DNA of 64,000 nt from Zelopaecilomyces penicillatus (taxonomy: Eukaryota > Ascomycota > Sordariomycetes > Hypocreales > Pseudodiploosporaceae). The notes under the pieces are model-generated. The model did not search any database. It was given only the letters and a program-made list of their open reading frames with translations, and had not been told where the DNA came from. Each line of letters opens with the position of its first letter. Position 1 is the stretch's first letter. The position numbers and the translations under genes are program-made. Positions 1-15,000 of this stretch are shown here, in pieces. Location: the NCBI GenBank assembly GCA_005765155.1, contig VCCP01000005.1, positions 4,588,001-4,652,000 of the forward strand, given 5' to 3'.

Positions 1-3000
1 TCAAGCAAGCTGAAGGGGGTGATATCGGAGTAGGTCTCCATTGTATCAGACTCGTAGGCATGGGTAGCGACAGCTGATAGTCGTGGATCGTCAAAGACGT
101 CCTTGACTGTAAGTGAGATGCCAGCCTCCCTAGCAACATTGACAAGCTTGATAGCAGTTATTGAATCACCACCCAAGCTCAAGAAGCTATCATCACGTCC
201 AATAGCATCAACAGAGACGGACAAGATGCTAGACCAGATCTGCTGCAGACGTGACTCCATCGGGGTTTCTGGGGTACGCTTCTTGCCGCCGCTAAGAGAG
301 TAGCTAGACAGCTCTTCCTGAGAGAGGGCAGCAACTAGACGTTTAAGCTCATTTCTATCAAGCTTGGTAGAAGTGATTGTAGGCATGTAACCACAAGGAA
401 TAAAGAAGGTAGGGATCATATATCTAGGTAGAGCAACACTTAGCTCACCAACAGCTACCGTCAACGTCTCTTGAAGAACTTCATTCATTGCTAAGAATGG
501 ACTTTCAGCGGTCTGTCGGCCGGTCCCGGTTGTCTTGGTTGTGTCGTTGAAAGAGAAGTAGGCAACGAGGTTGGAGCCATTCTCACCCTTAAACACATCA
601 ACTGCAATTTGTCGAACACCCTTCAGCGCTGTTTGAAGGTGATGTTCAACTTCACCCAATTCAACACGAAGACCACGAATCTTGATTTGCGTATCCTTTC
701 GGCTAGCAAATTCGATTGTGCCATCAGGGTTATATAAGCAAAGATCGCCAGACTTGTAGAAGCGATTCCAGTGCTTATTCTTACGATATGGCGCCCATTC
801 AGGTAGAGTAGTGACTGAAGCAGCGGCGGTGCGAACCGGATCAGCCAAATATTCTCGCAGCAGGGTAGGTCCTTGGATGACAACTTCACCAAGGGTACCG
901 ATAGGGGCGAGGCGATCAGGGTTCTCAGGGTCAACAATCCAGCAGAAACCTCCAACAGGTCGACCGACATTTAGAGGCGACTCGCTTACTGATTTCCACT
1001 CGTGAAGAGTACTGAAGCAGCAAGTTTCAGCTGGACCCCAGCCGTTGATCAAGCGGACCTTGCCATACCAGGTATCAAGGATATCACGAGGAACAGCTTC
1101 ACCAGCGAGAAGCAAGAGATCCAGGCTAGGGACCTTGCCAGGCTCAAGGGTTCGAACGAAAGAGGGGGTAAGATATGCCCAATTAATACCCATGGCGCCG
1201 ATGAAGTCGGTAAGACCATTCATACGGATTTCTTCTGATGGAATGCAGATACAGGCACCAGAAATCATTGGGCCAATGATTTCTCCGATAGAGAGATCGA
1301 AAACAAAAGCTGCAAACTGTAGCATCCGTATCTCAGAAGTAAGGCTGAGCCGCTTGGCAATAGCAGTTTGACTAGTGCAAACAGACCCGTGCTCCATGAC
1401 CAAACCCTTCGGTGTGCCAGTTGAGCCAGAGGTGAAGAGGACGTATGCTGCATTTCTAGGGGTAACACCAGAAGCTGGGACCTGAGAGCCGTTGAAGTCA
1501 ATAGCAAGTGTGCTATGCAGCTCCTCAGTAACTTGGACGACATTCTCAACCAGGCTTGAACAGAGAGCAGCGTTGGTGGGAGATGTGAGGGCTAGTGTAG
1601 CACGGGTTTGGCTAACTACTTGACGAAGGCGTCCCTCTGGATGAGAGGGATCAAGAGGAACCCACGCAGCTCCAGCCTTGTTGATTGCCAGGATTGAAAT
1701 GAAGTACCAAGCTGATTTCTCAAAGCAAACATGGACCAACTCGTCTGTCTTGACTTTAAAGTCTCTGACGAGAAGGTGTGCCAGTCGATTAGCTGCAGTA
1801 TTGAGCTCGGAGAATGTAAATTGGCCGTCCCATGCATCGATTGCTGGGGCATCAGGGTTAAGTCTAGCCTGTTTCTCAACAAGATCATGAATACAAGCAT
1901 TGATGATCTCAGGCTCCTCGGGGTTGGCAAGAATAGCCTGGCGGAGATCATAGCTTGATGAGACAGATACCTGGTCCAGGGTGGCTGTACCCAATGTCTT
2001 GAGTTGGTGCATAACCTGATCAAATTGGTGGGAAAGTGCAACCATCTGTGACTCTGGTAGGATAGTTGAATCATAGATTAGCACCAGGTTAACCTTGTCA
2101 TCGTAGAGATGAGCTTGGACGACAAGTGGGTAACTGAAATAGTTCTGCATAGTTTCCTCCTCGTTGCCCTTGACTTTGCTATCTGCAGAAACCATGATGG
2201 CATCGCCATCTTCAATATTGGTTACATGTTGGATGGGCTGGATAACAAGCAAACTGGAAAAGTCACAGGCTTCCTTGGCATCAGTGTTGATCTTGGAGAT
2301 GTTCTGCAGACCAAACTGCTCGTATGGAACCATCTCAAAGGACTGTTTCTGTACATCATGAAGGAAATCCAACACCTGGCGCTGGCGATCAAGACGAACT
2401 CGAACCGGAGCAGTAGCCACTATAGGCCCAGCCATGTTCATCAATTCAGGAACTGGAGCTTGACGACCAGAAATGGTTGTGCCAAAGGTAACATCATCGG
2501 AATCACAATACCTAGCGAGAACAATAGCCCAGGCAGAGCGAACAACAGTAGCGGTTGTAATTGTCGAGTCTTCAATGCTCTGGAAGTCAATGGGATGTTC
2601 AAAGACGCGAGTAGCACCAGGTGTTATCTCTATAGTGGCAGGGAAGTTGGCGCGTCGGGCATCTTGAAGTTGAGAGCTCCAGTATTCTGTAGCAGCATCA
2701 TGGTCGAGTGCAAGCGTATACTTGATGAATCGAGAATATGGAGGGACCACTCCGAGGTCGTTACCGCTGTAGGCATTATACAGCACGCTCAAGATAATCT
2801 GGGTAGATAATCCATCAAAGACGGCGTGATGAATATTCCACATGAAGTAATGAGTATTGTTATCCTTGAGCAGAGCATAGCGACAAAGGCGAGCGCCGTA
2901 GCCCATTTCAATAGACTGGGAGGATTGAAGTTAAGACTGCAGATCTTGGCCTTCTGCGTCCCACGAAAAGTCATTTTCAACCAGAACTTGAACAGCAAAA

Positions 3001-6000
3001 TCGGTTGGGTTGATGATTCTGGTGCGCAGGTTGGTGCATGTGTTGACAGTTTGTTCCCACGCAGCCTTGAAGCGATCAATATTTGTGTGGGCAGGAAGAT
3101 GATAGAGATACTTTGCAATGTAAGACCCTGGTTGTTTGACAGCAAGAGCCATAAGACCTTCTTGAAGCTTGCTGCAAGGGTAAGCATCTTCAATAATATC
3201 GTTTTCGCTAATATGGCATTCCATGTAAAATTGCTGGTTGAGGAATTGGTCCCGGGTAGCCTCATCCAGCAGACTGAATGGAGCAATGGGTGTCAACATT
3301 TCATCTTCGCCATCAATCTCAATAGCTTTGGCTGCAATGGCTAACAAGGAAGCATTCTCAAAGATGTCATCCACAGTCAAGCTGATGCTATTTTCACGGG
3401 CGATAGATACAAGACGAATAGCAGCAAGAGAGTCACCACCGATCCGCAGGAAGTTATCGTCCCGACCGATGGACAGGGCGGGGAGCTTGAGAATATCCGC
3501 CCATAGTTTCTGGAGGCGAATCTCCATGGCTGTTTCGGGAGCGCGCTTGTTGGCGGAGTCGGTCAAAGAATATTCCTCAATCTTGTCTTGGGTAAGTGAT
3601 GAAGTGACCTTGCGGAGCTTGACACGATCAAGCTTGGCAGAAGAGATCAACGGCATGTAGTTACACGGAATAAAGAGCGTGGGTATCATGTAGCGTGGAA
3701 GAGAAGATGTCAACTTGTTAAGCATGGCGTCCAAGCGGTTTTGAAGATCTTCGCTGACAGGAAGGAAAACATCCAGGCCTTTCGGATCAGTGTTGGGGCC
3801 AGGAGTCTTAGTATTGTCACTGAAGCAGAAGTAAGTGACCAGGTTAGATCCAGTATCCGTTTTGAGCACGTCAACGGCAACCTGTCGGACACCTTCCAGA
3901 GCAAGACGAATATGATGCTCAACCTCGCCTAACTCAACACGTAAACCACGGATCTTGACCTGCGTGTCTTTACGGCTAGCATAGTGAAGGGTGCCATCGT
4001 GATTATAGAATCCCAAATCACCTGTTCTGTAGAAGCGGTTGTAATACTTGGACTTGCGGCGAGGAGCCCACTCCGGAAGAGAGGTAACAACGGCCGCAGC
4101 AGTCTTCTTGGCGTCAGCAAGATACTCCCGGAGCAAGGGAGGGCCCTGGACGACAATCTCGCCCAAACAGCCAGTGGGGGCAAGCCGCTGGGGGTTTTCA
4201 GCATCTACAACCCATACAAAGGCACCAACTGATCGGCCGATGGTAAGAGGGGACTCCTGTGAAGATTTCCAGTCGTATAAAGTACTAAAGACACAAGTCT
4301 CTGCAGGGCCCCAAGCGTTGATAAACCGGGTCTTGCCGAACCAAGCGTCCAGTACGTCTTGAGTTACAGACTCACCGATCAATAGCAGTAGCTCAAGGCC
4401 GGGGAAATTCTCTGGTCGGAGAGTTCGAGCAAAGGACGGTGTAAGGAATGCCCAGTTGACGTTAAAGTCTTTGACAAAGCCATCAAGGCTGTTGAGACGC
4501 TGCTGGTCCGACGGAACACAGACACAGGCACCGTGCATAAGGGGAGACATGATCTCACCAACAGACACATCGAAAACGAATGAAGAGAACTGCAGCATTC
4601 GTACACGATTGTCCAAGCCGAGCCAGCGGCTGATGTCAGTTTGGCTCGTGCAAAGAGCGCCATGCTGCATAACAATACCCTTTGGTGTGCCTGTGCTGCC
4701 GGAAGTAAATAGAATGTAGGCAGCATCAGTTGGGCCAACATTGACAGCAAGCTTCTTACGGCTCCAAGCGCCGTTCTGAGCCAACTTCCTATCAAGGACT
4801 GAGCAAACCTCGACAACTTCATCCACCAAGTCAGCACATAAATCTGCATTGCTGATCGAGGAGAGAGCAACTCTAGCTGCTGTTTGTTTTGCGACAGCCT
4901 GTAAGCGCTGGAAGGGGTGAGCAGGATCTAGAGGAGCCCAAGCGCAACCAGCCTTGTTGATAGCTAGGATGGCTACAATATACCACATAGACTTCTCAAA
5001 CACCACATGAATGATATCGCCAACCTTGACACGATACTTTTCAACAAGATAGTGCGCCAATCTATTGGTCGCACTCTCGAGTTGAGCATAAGTAAGCTCA
5101 CCATCCCAAGCAGAAACCGCAATTGCTTCAGGCTGACGAGTGGCTTGTCGCTCAATAATAGCATGGACACACTCATCAATAATCTCTGGGCCATCGCCGT
5201 TGGATTTCTGGGCGTGTTCAAGATCCCAAGTGCTAGCCACATTAACGTCGGCCAACAAAGCGGTCTGTTCCTCAAGAAGCTGCTGAATCACGTATTCGAG
5301 TTGATGAGAAAGGGCTGTGAGCTGAGCTTCTGCAAGGAGCTCAGAGTTGTAGATGAGAACCAACTCAACGTGGTCATCGTAGACATGACCTTGGATAACA
5401 AGAGGGTAGCTAAAGTAGTTTTGGACAGTCTCGCTCTGTGACGCCTGATCAAGCACAGCCGCCTCAATTACAGCATCCATATCGCCAGTCGCAGCAGCTA
5501 AATGCTGGATGGGCTGGATGAGAAGCAGACTGGTGAAGTCGCAAGCTTCTTGCGTATCGGTGCTGAGTTTGGCAATATTTTGCAGACCAAACTGCTCGAA
5601 TGAGACCATTTCTGAGGCTTGGCTTTGGATATCCTGAAGGAACTTAGCAATAGTCTGCTCACCGTTGAGGCGAACCCGGACAGGGACAGTAGCGACTGAT
5701 GGACCGGCCATATCAGTAAGGCCGGGAACTGGGGCCTGTCGGCCAGAGATGGTAGCTCCAAAGGTGACATCGTTGCTATCGCAGTACCGACCAAGAACAA
5801 CAGCCCAAGCAGCACGAAGCACAGTAGCCTTCGTGATGACAGTGGAGCTGGATGAAGGGAAGTTGATAGAGGTATTCATTGTGCGGGTGACTTGCTCGGA
5901 GCTTGATGCGACGATACTAGAGCCCATCTTGGGGAAGCTGGACTTCTTGGCATTCTCAAGTTGGTTCCTCCAGTAGGACGAAGCTTCACCGGCATCGATA

Positions 6001-9000
6001 CTGGACGTGAAGCGGATGAGGTTGGCGTAAGACTTGGGAGCAGGAGGAATATGGCCGCGGAACACCTGGAAGAGGGTGCCCATAACAATACCCAATGACC
6101 AGCCATCATGAACCGCATGGTGCACAGTCCAAATGAAGTATGTGTCGCCAGCCTCGTCTTCAAAAAGCGTATATCGTGACAAGTCAGACCCGTATGTCAT
6201 CTCAAAGGCTTTGGTAGTGCTGAGAGCCGAGCTCAAGTCGGTAGCACCATCAGCAGATTCCCAAACCAAATCGCCGTTAACAATAACTTGAACATGAGCG
6301 TCATCGACCAACACAACTCTAGCTCTCAACGGCTCACAGAGATATACAGTCTGCTCCCAAGCCTGTCTAAAGCGCACAGGCTTGACATTGCTTGGTAAGC
6401 GGTACGTGTACTTGGCAATGTAAGAACCAGGCTGTGTGACAGAGAGAGTCATTAGACCTTCCTGAAGCGCTGTGCAAGGATAGGCGTTTTCAATGGACTG
6501 GTCATTAGATAAAGCGAGAGATCTACGGAGATCTGGGCTGTTGATATACTCTCTAGTAGAGTCATCCAACAGACCAAAGGGTGGAATTTCAGCATCTTCT
6601 TGTCTCTCATCATCATCAAGATATCTTGCTTTAGCAGCAACAGCCAAAAGACGCGGGTCGTTGAAGATATCCTTGGCGGCTAGTAAAACACCCTCCTCAC
6701 GCAAAACATTGGCAAGGTGGATTGCTGTAATTGAATCACCACCCAGGCCAAGGAAGCTATCATCACGGCCAATATCCTTCATCGAAATGTTGAGAATTTC
6801 AGCCCAGACCGTCTGGAGCAGAGACTCCATTTTGGTTTCAGGCGCACGCTTCTTACCGCCAGATAGTGAGTACTTGGAAATCGCGGACGAGCTTAGAGCG
6901 TTGATACAGGCCTGGAGTTCGTTGCGGTCAAGCTTCGTAGAGGTGATGGTTGGCATATACTTGCAAGGAATAAACAGGGTAGGAATCATGTAGCGAGGAA
7001 GTGATACACTGAGCTCGCCAACAGTTGCTGTGAGTGGCTCTGTAAGCTCCTCATCAATAGGGAGGAAAGGCCCATCAGCATCTCCAGATCCAGGAGCGCG
7101 CGTATCATCGCTGAAACAGAAGTAAGCGACGAGATTGGTGCCGTTTTTGGCCTTAAACACATCGACAGCAATTTGGCGAACTCCCTTCAATGCAACCTGA
7201 ACATGATGCTCGACCTCGCCGAGTTCAACACGAAGACCACGAATCTTGACCTGAGTATCCTTTCGGCTGGAGAATTCGATAGTACCGTCAGGGTTATAGG
7301 AGCAAAGGTCACCAGACTTGTAGAAGCGGTTCCAATGTTGTTGGGTACAATAGGGTGCCCAGTCTGGAAGAGAGGTAACAGAGGATGCTGCTGTACGGGC
7401 AGGGTCGGCGAGATATTCGCGAAGAAGTGTTGGGCCCTGGATGACAACCTCTCCGAGGGTGCCGGCTGGGGCCAACTTCTGAGGGTTCTCGGGATCTACG
7501 ATCCAGCAGAAACCACCAACAGGTCGGCCAACATTGAGTGAAGATTCATCGGCATTTTTCCATTCATGAAGAGTACTGAAGCAACAGGTTTCAGCCGGAC
7601 CCCAGCCATTGATAAGGCGGACCTTTCCAAACCAAGTGTTAAAAACATCACGAGGTACAGCCTCACCAGCAAGAAGCAACAGCTCAAGGCTAGGCACGTC
7701 ATCAGGCTTGAGAGTGCGTGTGAATGATGGTGTGAGGTACGCCCAGTTGATATCCAGATCTCGAATGAAATGCTTGAGGCCATTCATACAGGTATGTTCA
7801 GATGGGATGCAAATAGTAGCACCCTTGATCAACGGGGCTACTATCTCACCAATCGACAGATCGAAAACGAAAGCTGCAAATTGGAGCATCCGGACATTGG
7901 AGGTGAGGCCAAGTCTCTTCGAAATTGCAGTTTGGCTAGTACATACAGAGCCATGCTCCATAACCAGACCCTTGGGAGTACCAGTGCTACCGGAAGTGAA
8001 GAGAACATAGGCAGCATGACGGGGCGTGATTTCAATGGCAGGGGCGCTGCTACTGGTATCAGGGCCAGCGAGTAGCTGTTTATCAAGGGCTGCCGACACC
8101 TCGATAACATTTGGAACAAGGGCTGAGCACGAGAGCATATTGTCGGGGGATGACAATGCCACGGTGGCTTTAGTCTGGCTGACAACTTGTTGCAAACGCT
8201 GGGTTGGGTGAGAGGGATCAAGCGGAACCCATGTAGCGCCAGCCTTGTTGATTGCGAGAATAGAGATGAAGTGGTAAGCTGACTTCTCAAAGCAAACATG
8301 AACGAAATCATGGGGCTTGACGCCGGCTGCGTTCACAAGGTAATGTGAAAGTCTGTTAGCAGCGGCATTGAGCTCTTGGTAAGTCAGGTCCAGATCCCAG
8401 GCACGAATAGCTAAAGAGTCAGGATGTGACTTGGCCTGCTGCTCAACAAGCTCGTGGAAACAGGCATCAACGATTTCGGGCTCTTCGGTGTTCCATTCCA
8501 AAGACCGCTGAAGATCCCAGTCACCAGCGACTGAGAGTGCACCAAGAGACATGTCTCCTTGGGAAACGAGCTGCTGCATGACATGCTCAAAGTGATGAGA
8601 CAGAGCTTGCATGCGAGGTTCGGAGAGAATCTTATTATTGTAAATAAGGAACAGCTTGATGTGACTCTCGTGCATGTGGCCCTGGACGACAAGAGGGTAG
8701 CTGAAGTAGTCTTGAACAGTCTCAGTAGAGTCGTCAGTGATGAGGACAGCGTCGTCGTTGGAAGCCTCGTGAGACAGAGCCTGGATAGGTTGGATAACAA
8801 GTAAGCTTGAGAAATCGCAGGCTTCTTTAGCATCTGGGCTCAACTTGGAGATATTCTGCAGACCAAACTGTTCAAACGGAACCATCTCTGAGGCCTGGGC
8901 TTGGATTTCCTTAAGGAAGGTGGAGATAGGCTGTCTACGATCAAGTGAAACACGAACAGGAATAGTTGCCACAGCTGGTCCAGCCATGTCTGTGAGACCC

Positions 9001-12000
9001 TTGACAGGAGCCTGGCGACCCGAGATAGTGGTGCCAAAAGTGATATCGGTAGTATCACAGTAGCGGGCGAGGACAACGGCCCAAGCGGCTCGAAGTACCG
9101 TGGCTGTTGTGATTGACTGGCCAGTCATGCTAGGAAGGTTGATAGTCCTCTCAACGACTTCTGTAGTGTTGGACTTGGGCTCAGACGAGTCGTCAGAAGA
9201 GGAAATGACTGGAGGGAATAGAGCCTTTCTAGCGCCTTGGAATCGGTTGGTCCAAAACTCGCTGGCCAGTTTGTAGTCAAGGTTCATGGTATACTTGACG
9301 AATCGAGAGTAGGGCTCCATAGTGGCTACTCGATGGCCCTGATAAAGGCTATAAAAACAGTTCATAATAAGACGAACAGCCCAGCCGTCAAAAATGGCGT
9401 GATGAAGAGCCCAGACGAAATAGATTTCATCATTTTCACGAATAAGTGCGTATCGTGAAAGGCTAGAGCCATAAACCATCTCAAAGTTTTGGACTGAACG
9501 CATGTATGAACTGAGCTCAATATCCTGGATATCGCTGGTGGGGCACCAGGCAATATCATCCTCAGTGATGACTTGAACAGAAACACCGTCTGTCATGATG
9601 ATTCTAGTACGGAGGTTGCTACATAGTCTGACGGTTTGTTCCCAGGCGACTCTGAAGCGGTTGACGTCGACGTTGCGCCCCAAGCGATAAAGGAACTTGG
9701 CAACATATGAGCCGGGCTGCTTGACAGCAAGAGCCATAAGACCTTCCTGGAAGCTTGTGCAAGGATAGGCATCTTCAGTAAGTTTACCGTAGGGTAGGTC
9801 GTACTCCTTCTGCATTTTTCCAGTAAGGATAAGATCGCGAGTAGTATCCTCCATAAGACTGAAGGGCTCAATAGGTTCAGAATCATCTCCCTCAGCGCCA
9901 TCTGTTGCCTTCTCGGCCAATGCAAGCAGGCGGGGATCGTCAAAGATATCACTAACGCTCAATCCAATGTTCTCATCCCGAGCTGCTGAAACAAGACGGA
10001 TAGCAGCGACAGAGTCACCTCCAATTTGCAGGAAGCTATCGTCACGGCCAATTGATTCAACAGGCATATTAAGAATACGAGCCCATAGCTGCTGGAGACG
10101 GCTTTCCATAGATGTTCTTGGGGCTTCTTTGGTCTCGCTGATGAGAGAGTATTGGGCTATCTCTTCAATTGTAAGGGCAGAAGAACACTGCTTCAAGGTC
10201 TTGCGATCAAGCTTAGTAGAGACAAGTGTGGGCATGTACTTGCAAGGAATAAATGAAGTAGGGACCATGTATCGAGGTATGATGACGCCTAGCTTTCCAA
10301 TCAAGCTGCTAATCACAGTCTGTAACTCGCTGTTAAGAGGAAGGAAGACATCATTGTCCGCACCCAATCTAGTCTCATCATTGAAGCAGATATAGGCTAT
10401 CAAATTGGATGCTGACTCTGTTTTAATAACGTCCACGGCAACATGACGCACGCCGTCTAGGTTATGCTGGATATGGTGCTCGATTTCACCAAGCTCGACA
10501 CGGAGACCACGAATCTTGACCTGGGTATCCTTACGGCCGGCGTATTGAATAGCACCATTTGCATCGTAGCAGCCCAAATCGCCGGTTAGATAGAAGCGGC
10601 TCCAAAGGCTAGACTGCGCACAGGGGGTCCATTGTGGCAAGGATGTGAGAATAGAGGCGCTGGTCTTCTCAGCATCATGAAGATATTCACAAAGCAAGTT
10701 GGGGCCCTGAATAACAATTTCGCCAATGCTGCCAATTGGGGCAAGGCGGGTAGGATCATTCGAGTCTACAATCCAGCAGAATCCACCAAGAGCTTTACCA
10801 ATAAGCAATGGCGATTCATCAACGGTGTTCCATTCATGTATAGCAGCAACAACAGTAGCCTCTGTGGGACCCCAGCCGTTGGCTAATCGGACCTTGCCAA
10901 ACCAGAGCTCCAGATCTGTACGGCTTGAAGCTTCTCCAACTAGGATAAGAAGATCTAATGAGAGGACTTCCTTAGGTCGGAGGGTGCGGGCGATGGTTGG
11001 CGTAATAAGAGCAATATTGATGTTCCAGTCGCAAATAAACTCGGTCAAGGCATTCATTTGCATATCCCAAGAAGGGATGCAAACACAGGCTCCTGCAATC
11101 AAGGATGCCATGTATTCAAAGATACAGGCATCAAAGACAAAAGAAGAGAACTGCAAGACACGGTCCCTTAGAGTAAGGCCAATTCGTTTGCCAAAGGCAG
11201 TCTGACTAGTAGATACAGCGATATGAGGGATCACAACACCCTTTGGCGTGCCAGTGCTACCAGAGGTGAATAGGATATAAGCAGTATCCAGAGGTGAGAT
11301 CTTCACAGCGGGGCCAACTGCGCTCCATTGCGAATTCTTCGAGATCTCAGCATCTAGAGCAGGGGTAACCTCAACCACTGTGGTCACAAGGTTGACGCAC
11401 TTGGATGAATTGGTAGGAGTTGACAGAGCTAGCCTGGCACCCGTCTGTGAAACAATTTGCTGGTGTCGCTGTGCAGGGTGAGCTGGATCAAGCGGAGACC
11501 AGACTGCGCCGGCCTTATTGATAGCCAGGACTGCAACAATAAACCAAGCTGACTTCTCGAAACAAATGTGAATAATTTCGCCAGAAGAGACGTTGTGGGT
11601 TTCAACAAGGTAGTTGGCAAGCCTGTTGACAGAGCTGATAAGTTCGCTATAAGTAAAGTCCATATCCCAACTCGCAATAGCGTCAGCATCTGGCTGTCGC
11701 GAGGCGGTGCTGCTAATCACATCATGAATACAGGCATCAACCACCTCAGGGCCTTCACCATTGAACTCAATAGCCTTCTCCAAATCCCAAGCACTCGAGA
11801 CAGAAAGTTTGCCAAGGTTCAACTTATCCATGGTTACAAGTTGGTGAACAACATGATTGAAATGATTGGTTAGAGCTGATACCTGAGTCTCAGCGAGCAC
11901 TGAGGTGTCATAGATGAGAACAAGCTTAGCTCCACTATCATGAAGATGACCTTGGATGATCAATGGATAACTAAAGTAGCCTTGCATAGTATCAGTCTGA

Positions 12001-15000
12001 GTAGCGAATTTAGAATCGGCAGGGACAAGAACAGCGTCAGTGCTACCCTCATCTAAGGTAAGATGTTGTAGGGGTTGTACAACCAACAGACTGGTGAAGT
12101 CGCAGGCCTCTTTGAAGTCTGGGCCTAGTTTTGAGATGTTCTGCAAACCATACTGTTCGTATGACACCATTTCAGAAGACTGAGTCTGAATATCTCGTAG
12201 GAAATCAGAGACAGATCGGTGACTATCAAGACGAACACGGACAGGCACAGTGGCAACTGATGGTCCGACCATTTCTGTTAGACCAGGAACAGGGGCTTGA
12301 CGACCTGATACAGTAGTACCGAAGCAAACATCATCAGTGTCACAGTAGCGGGCTAACACAACTGCCCAAGCGGCGCGAAGGATAGTGGCTTTGGTGATGC
12401 CAGAGCTAGACATCTCAGGAAGATCAATTTCCTTCTCTAGGATCTGGACTATACCAGTACTGGAATCAGAGGTGGGTGGGAAAGAAGCTTTGTTTGAATG
12501 CAGAAGCTGGCTTCTCCAGTACTCAGCAGTATCCTCATTGTTCGCGTCTTGTGTGAACTTGATGAAACGAGAATAGGATACAGGAGGAGTCACGTCGAGA
12601 TCATGATAGGTGTTATGAAGAACGGTAAGCATGATGCGCATAGTCCAGCCATCAAATATGGCGTGATGGATAGACCAAACGAGATAGTGGTTATTGCTAT
12701 CGTCTTGAGCAAGTGCAACTCTCGAGAGCGGCGAGCCATAAGTCATCTCGACGCTCTGAATATCAACAAGGGCAGAAGCCAAGCTGGGGGGCTTTGGCTC
12801 CCAGTTAACGCCCTCGCTTACAACCACCTGGGCTGCAGTGCCGTTCTCTAGCAGAACGACTCTGGTTCGAATGTTATCGCACAGTGCAATTGTCTGTTCC
12901 CAGGCGGCCTTGAAACGACCGACATTGACATGGTTGGGCAGGCGATAGACATACTTGGCCATATATGAGCCACGCTGTTTAACAGACAAGGCCATCAAGC
13001 CTTCTTGAAGCTTCGTGCAAGGCAAAACATCTTCGATGACTTGCTCGGAGGATAAGTTGCAAGTATTTCGGAAGTTATCGCTGAGAGCAATCTCGTGGGT
13101 GTTTTCATCAAGCAGGCTGTAGGGTGAAATATGGAGAGAATCTTCATCAACAGCCTCGGCCTCTTGAGCGGATGAGGCGATGGCAAATAGACGAGGATCA
13201 TCAAAGATATTCTTGACAGTTAATAAGATGCCAGCTTCACGGGAAGTATTGACAAGATGAATAGCGGTAATGGAATCACCACCCAGACCCAAGAAGCTAT
13301 CATCACGTCCAATATCCGCAAGAGGAAGTGATAGAACCTTAGCCCAAACTTTTTGAAGGCGCTGTTCCATCATAGTCTCGGGCTCATGCTTCTTTCCACT
13401 GCTGAGAGAATACCTTGACAGTTCTTCACGCCCAAGGACAGCAGTTCGGCGCTTTAACTCATTACGATCCAGCTTAGTAGAGGTGATAGAAGGCATATAG
13501 TCGCAAGGAATGAAAAAAGTTGGGATCATATAGCTCGGTAAAGCGATGCTCAGTTGGCCTGCAGCAGCGGCTAGTTGAACTTGGAGATCTTCATCAATAG
13601 ACTGGAAGGGTCCGTTGTCTCCACTCTGTATGGTACCAGTAGTACGGGTTTCATCGTTGAAGCAAATGTAGGCAACGAGATTGGTACCGTTGTCACCGTT
13701 GAAAACGTCAACAGCGACTTGGCGAGCGCTCTTGAGAGCAACCTGGACATGATATTCGACTTCACTGAGTTCAACTCGAAGACCGCGGATCTTGACTTGG
13801 GTGTCCTTTCGAGTCGAGAACTCGATTGTACCGTCTGGGTTGTAAGAGCAAAGATCGCCTGACTTATAAAAGCGGCTCCAGTGTTGGGAGTCCCGGTTTG
13901 GGGCCCACTGAGGAAGACTGGTGACAGTAGCAGCATTGGTTTTCTGAGGATCAGCCAGATATTCACGGAGGATAGTGGGTCCCTGAATAAAAACTTCACC
14001 AAGGGTGCCAGTAGGGGCCAACTTTTGAGGATCTTCAGCATCCACAATCCAGCAGAAACCACCAACTGGGCGGCCGACAGTAAGGTGAGACTCATCTGCA
14101 GACTGCCACTCATGGAGCGTACTGAAGCAACAGGTCTCAGCTGGACCCCATCCGTTGATAAGGCGGACCTTTCCGAACCAGGTTTCAAACACATCACGAC
14201 CAACAGCTTCACCGGCAAACAGAAGAAGCTCCAGACTGGGAACGTCGTCTGGCTTGATAGTCCTGGCAAAGGAGGGGGTAAGATAGGCCCAGTTGATATC
14301 CATTTCTCGAATATAGTCCGTCAGTCCGTTCAAACGTGTGTGTTCAGAAGGAACACAGAGGCATGCACCGGAGATCAACGGTCCGAGAATTTCGCCGATA
14401 GACAGATCAAACACAAAGGCAGCGAACTGCAACATGCAAACGTCTGAGGTGAGACCAAGGCGCTTGACAATGGCAGTTGCACTGGTACTGACAGATCCAT
14501 GTTCCATTACAAAGCCCTTGGGAACACCAGTTGATCCAGAAGTGAATAGCACGTAAACGGCGTGCTGGGGAGTGACATTAACTGCTGGACCGTGTGTAGA
14601 TGGTAGTTTACTATCAATCAACTTGTTATCAAGCGATGCTGTTATTTCAAGGGTCTGCAGGCCCAGAGCAGCGCAATCTTGAACATTGGCAGCGGAGACA
14701 AGGGCAATCTTGGCCTGTGTTTGCTTCATAATCTGCAGCTTGCGCTGGGTGGGATGGGACGGATCAAGAGGAACCCAAGCGCCACCAGCCTTGTTGATGG
14801 CAAGGATGGCTACGAAATACCATGCCGACTTCTCGAAACAAACGTGAATCAGATCTCCAGCAATAACATTGCAAGAGCCCTTCAGATAATGAGCAAGTCG
14901 GTTAGCAGCCGAGTTGAGCTCGTTGTATGTGAAATCTCGGTCCCATGACTTGATAGCTGTAGCTTCAGGGCGTAGTTTAGCTTGCTGTTCAATGAGCTGG

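Noticed and set aside
2109..2810. Plus-strand frame of 233 codons and many other long antisense frames within 1-41000
   Set aside because: They are shadows of the synthetase coding frame, recur at the same place in each module and have no protein-like motifs.
2861..3000. An intron that would splice out the in-frame TAA (the TCTTAAC near the stop looks like a branch point and a CCCAG acceptor follows)
   Set aside because: The GTGGGA donor breaks the frame. The in-phase GTTGAA donor is poor and would remove C-domain sequence that every other module keeps.
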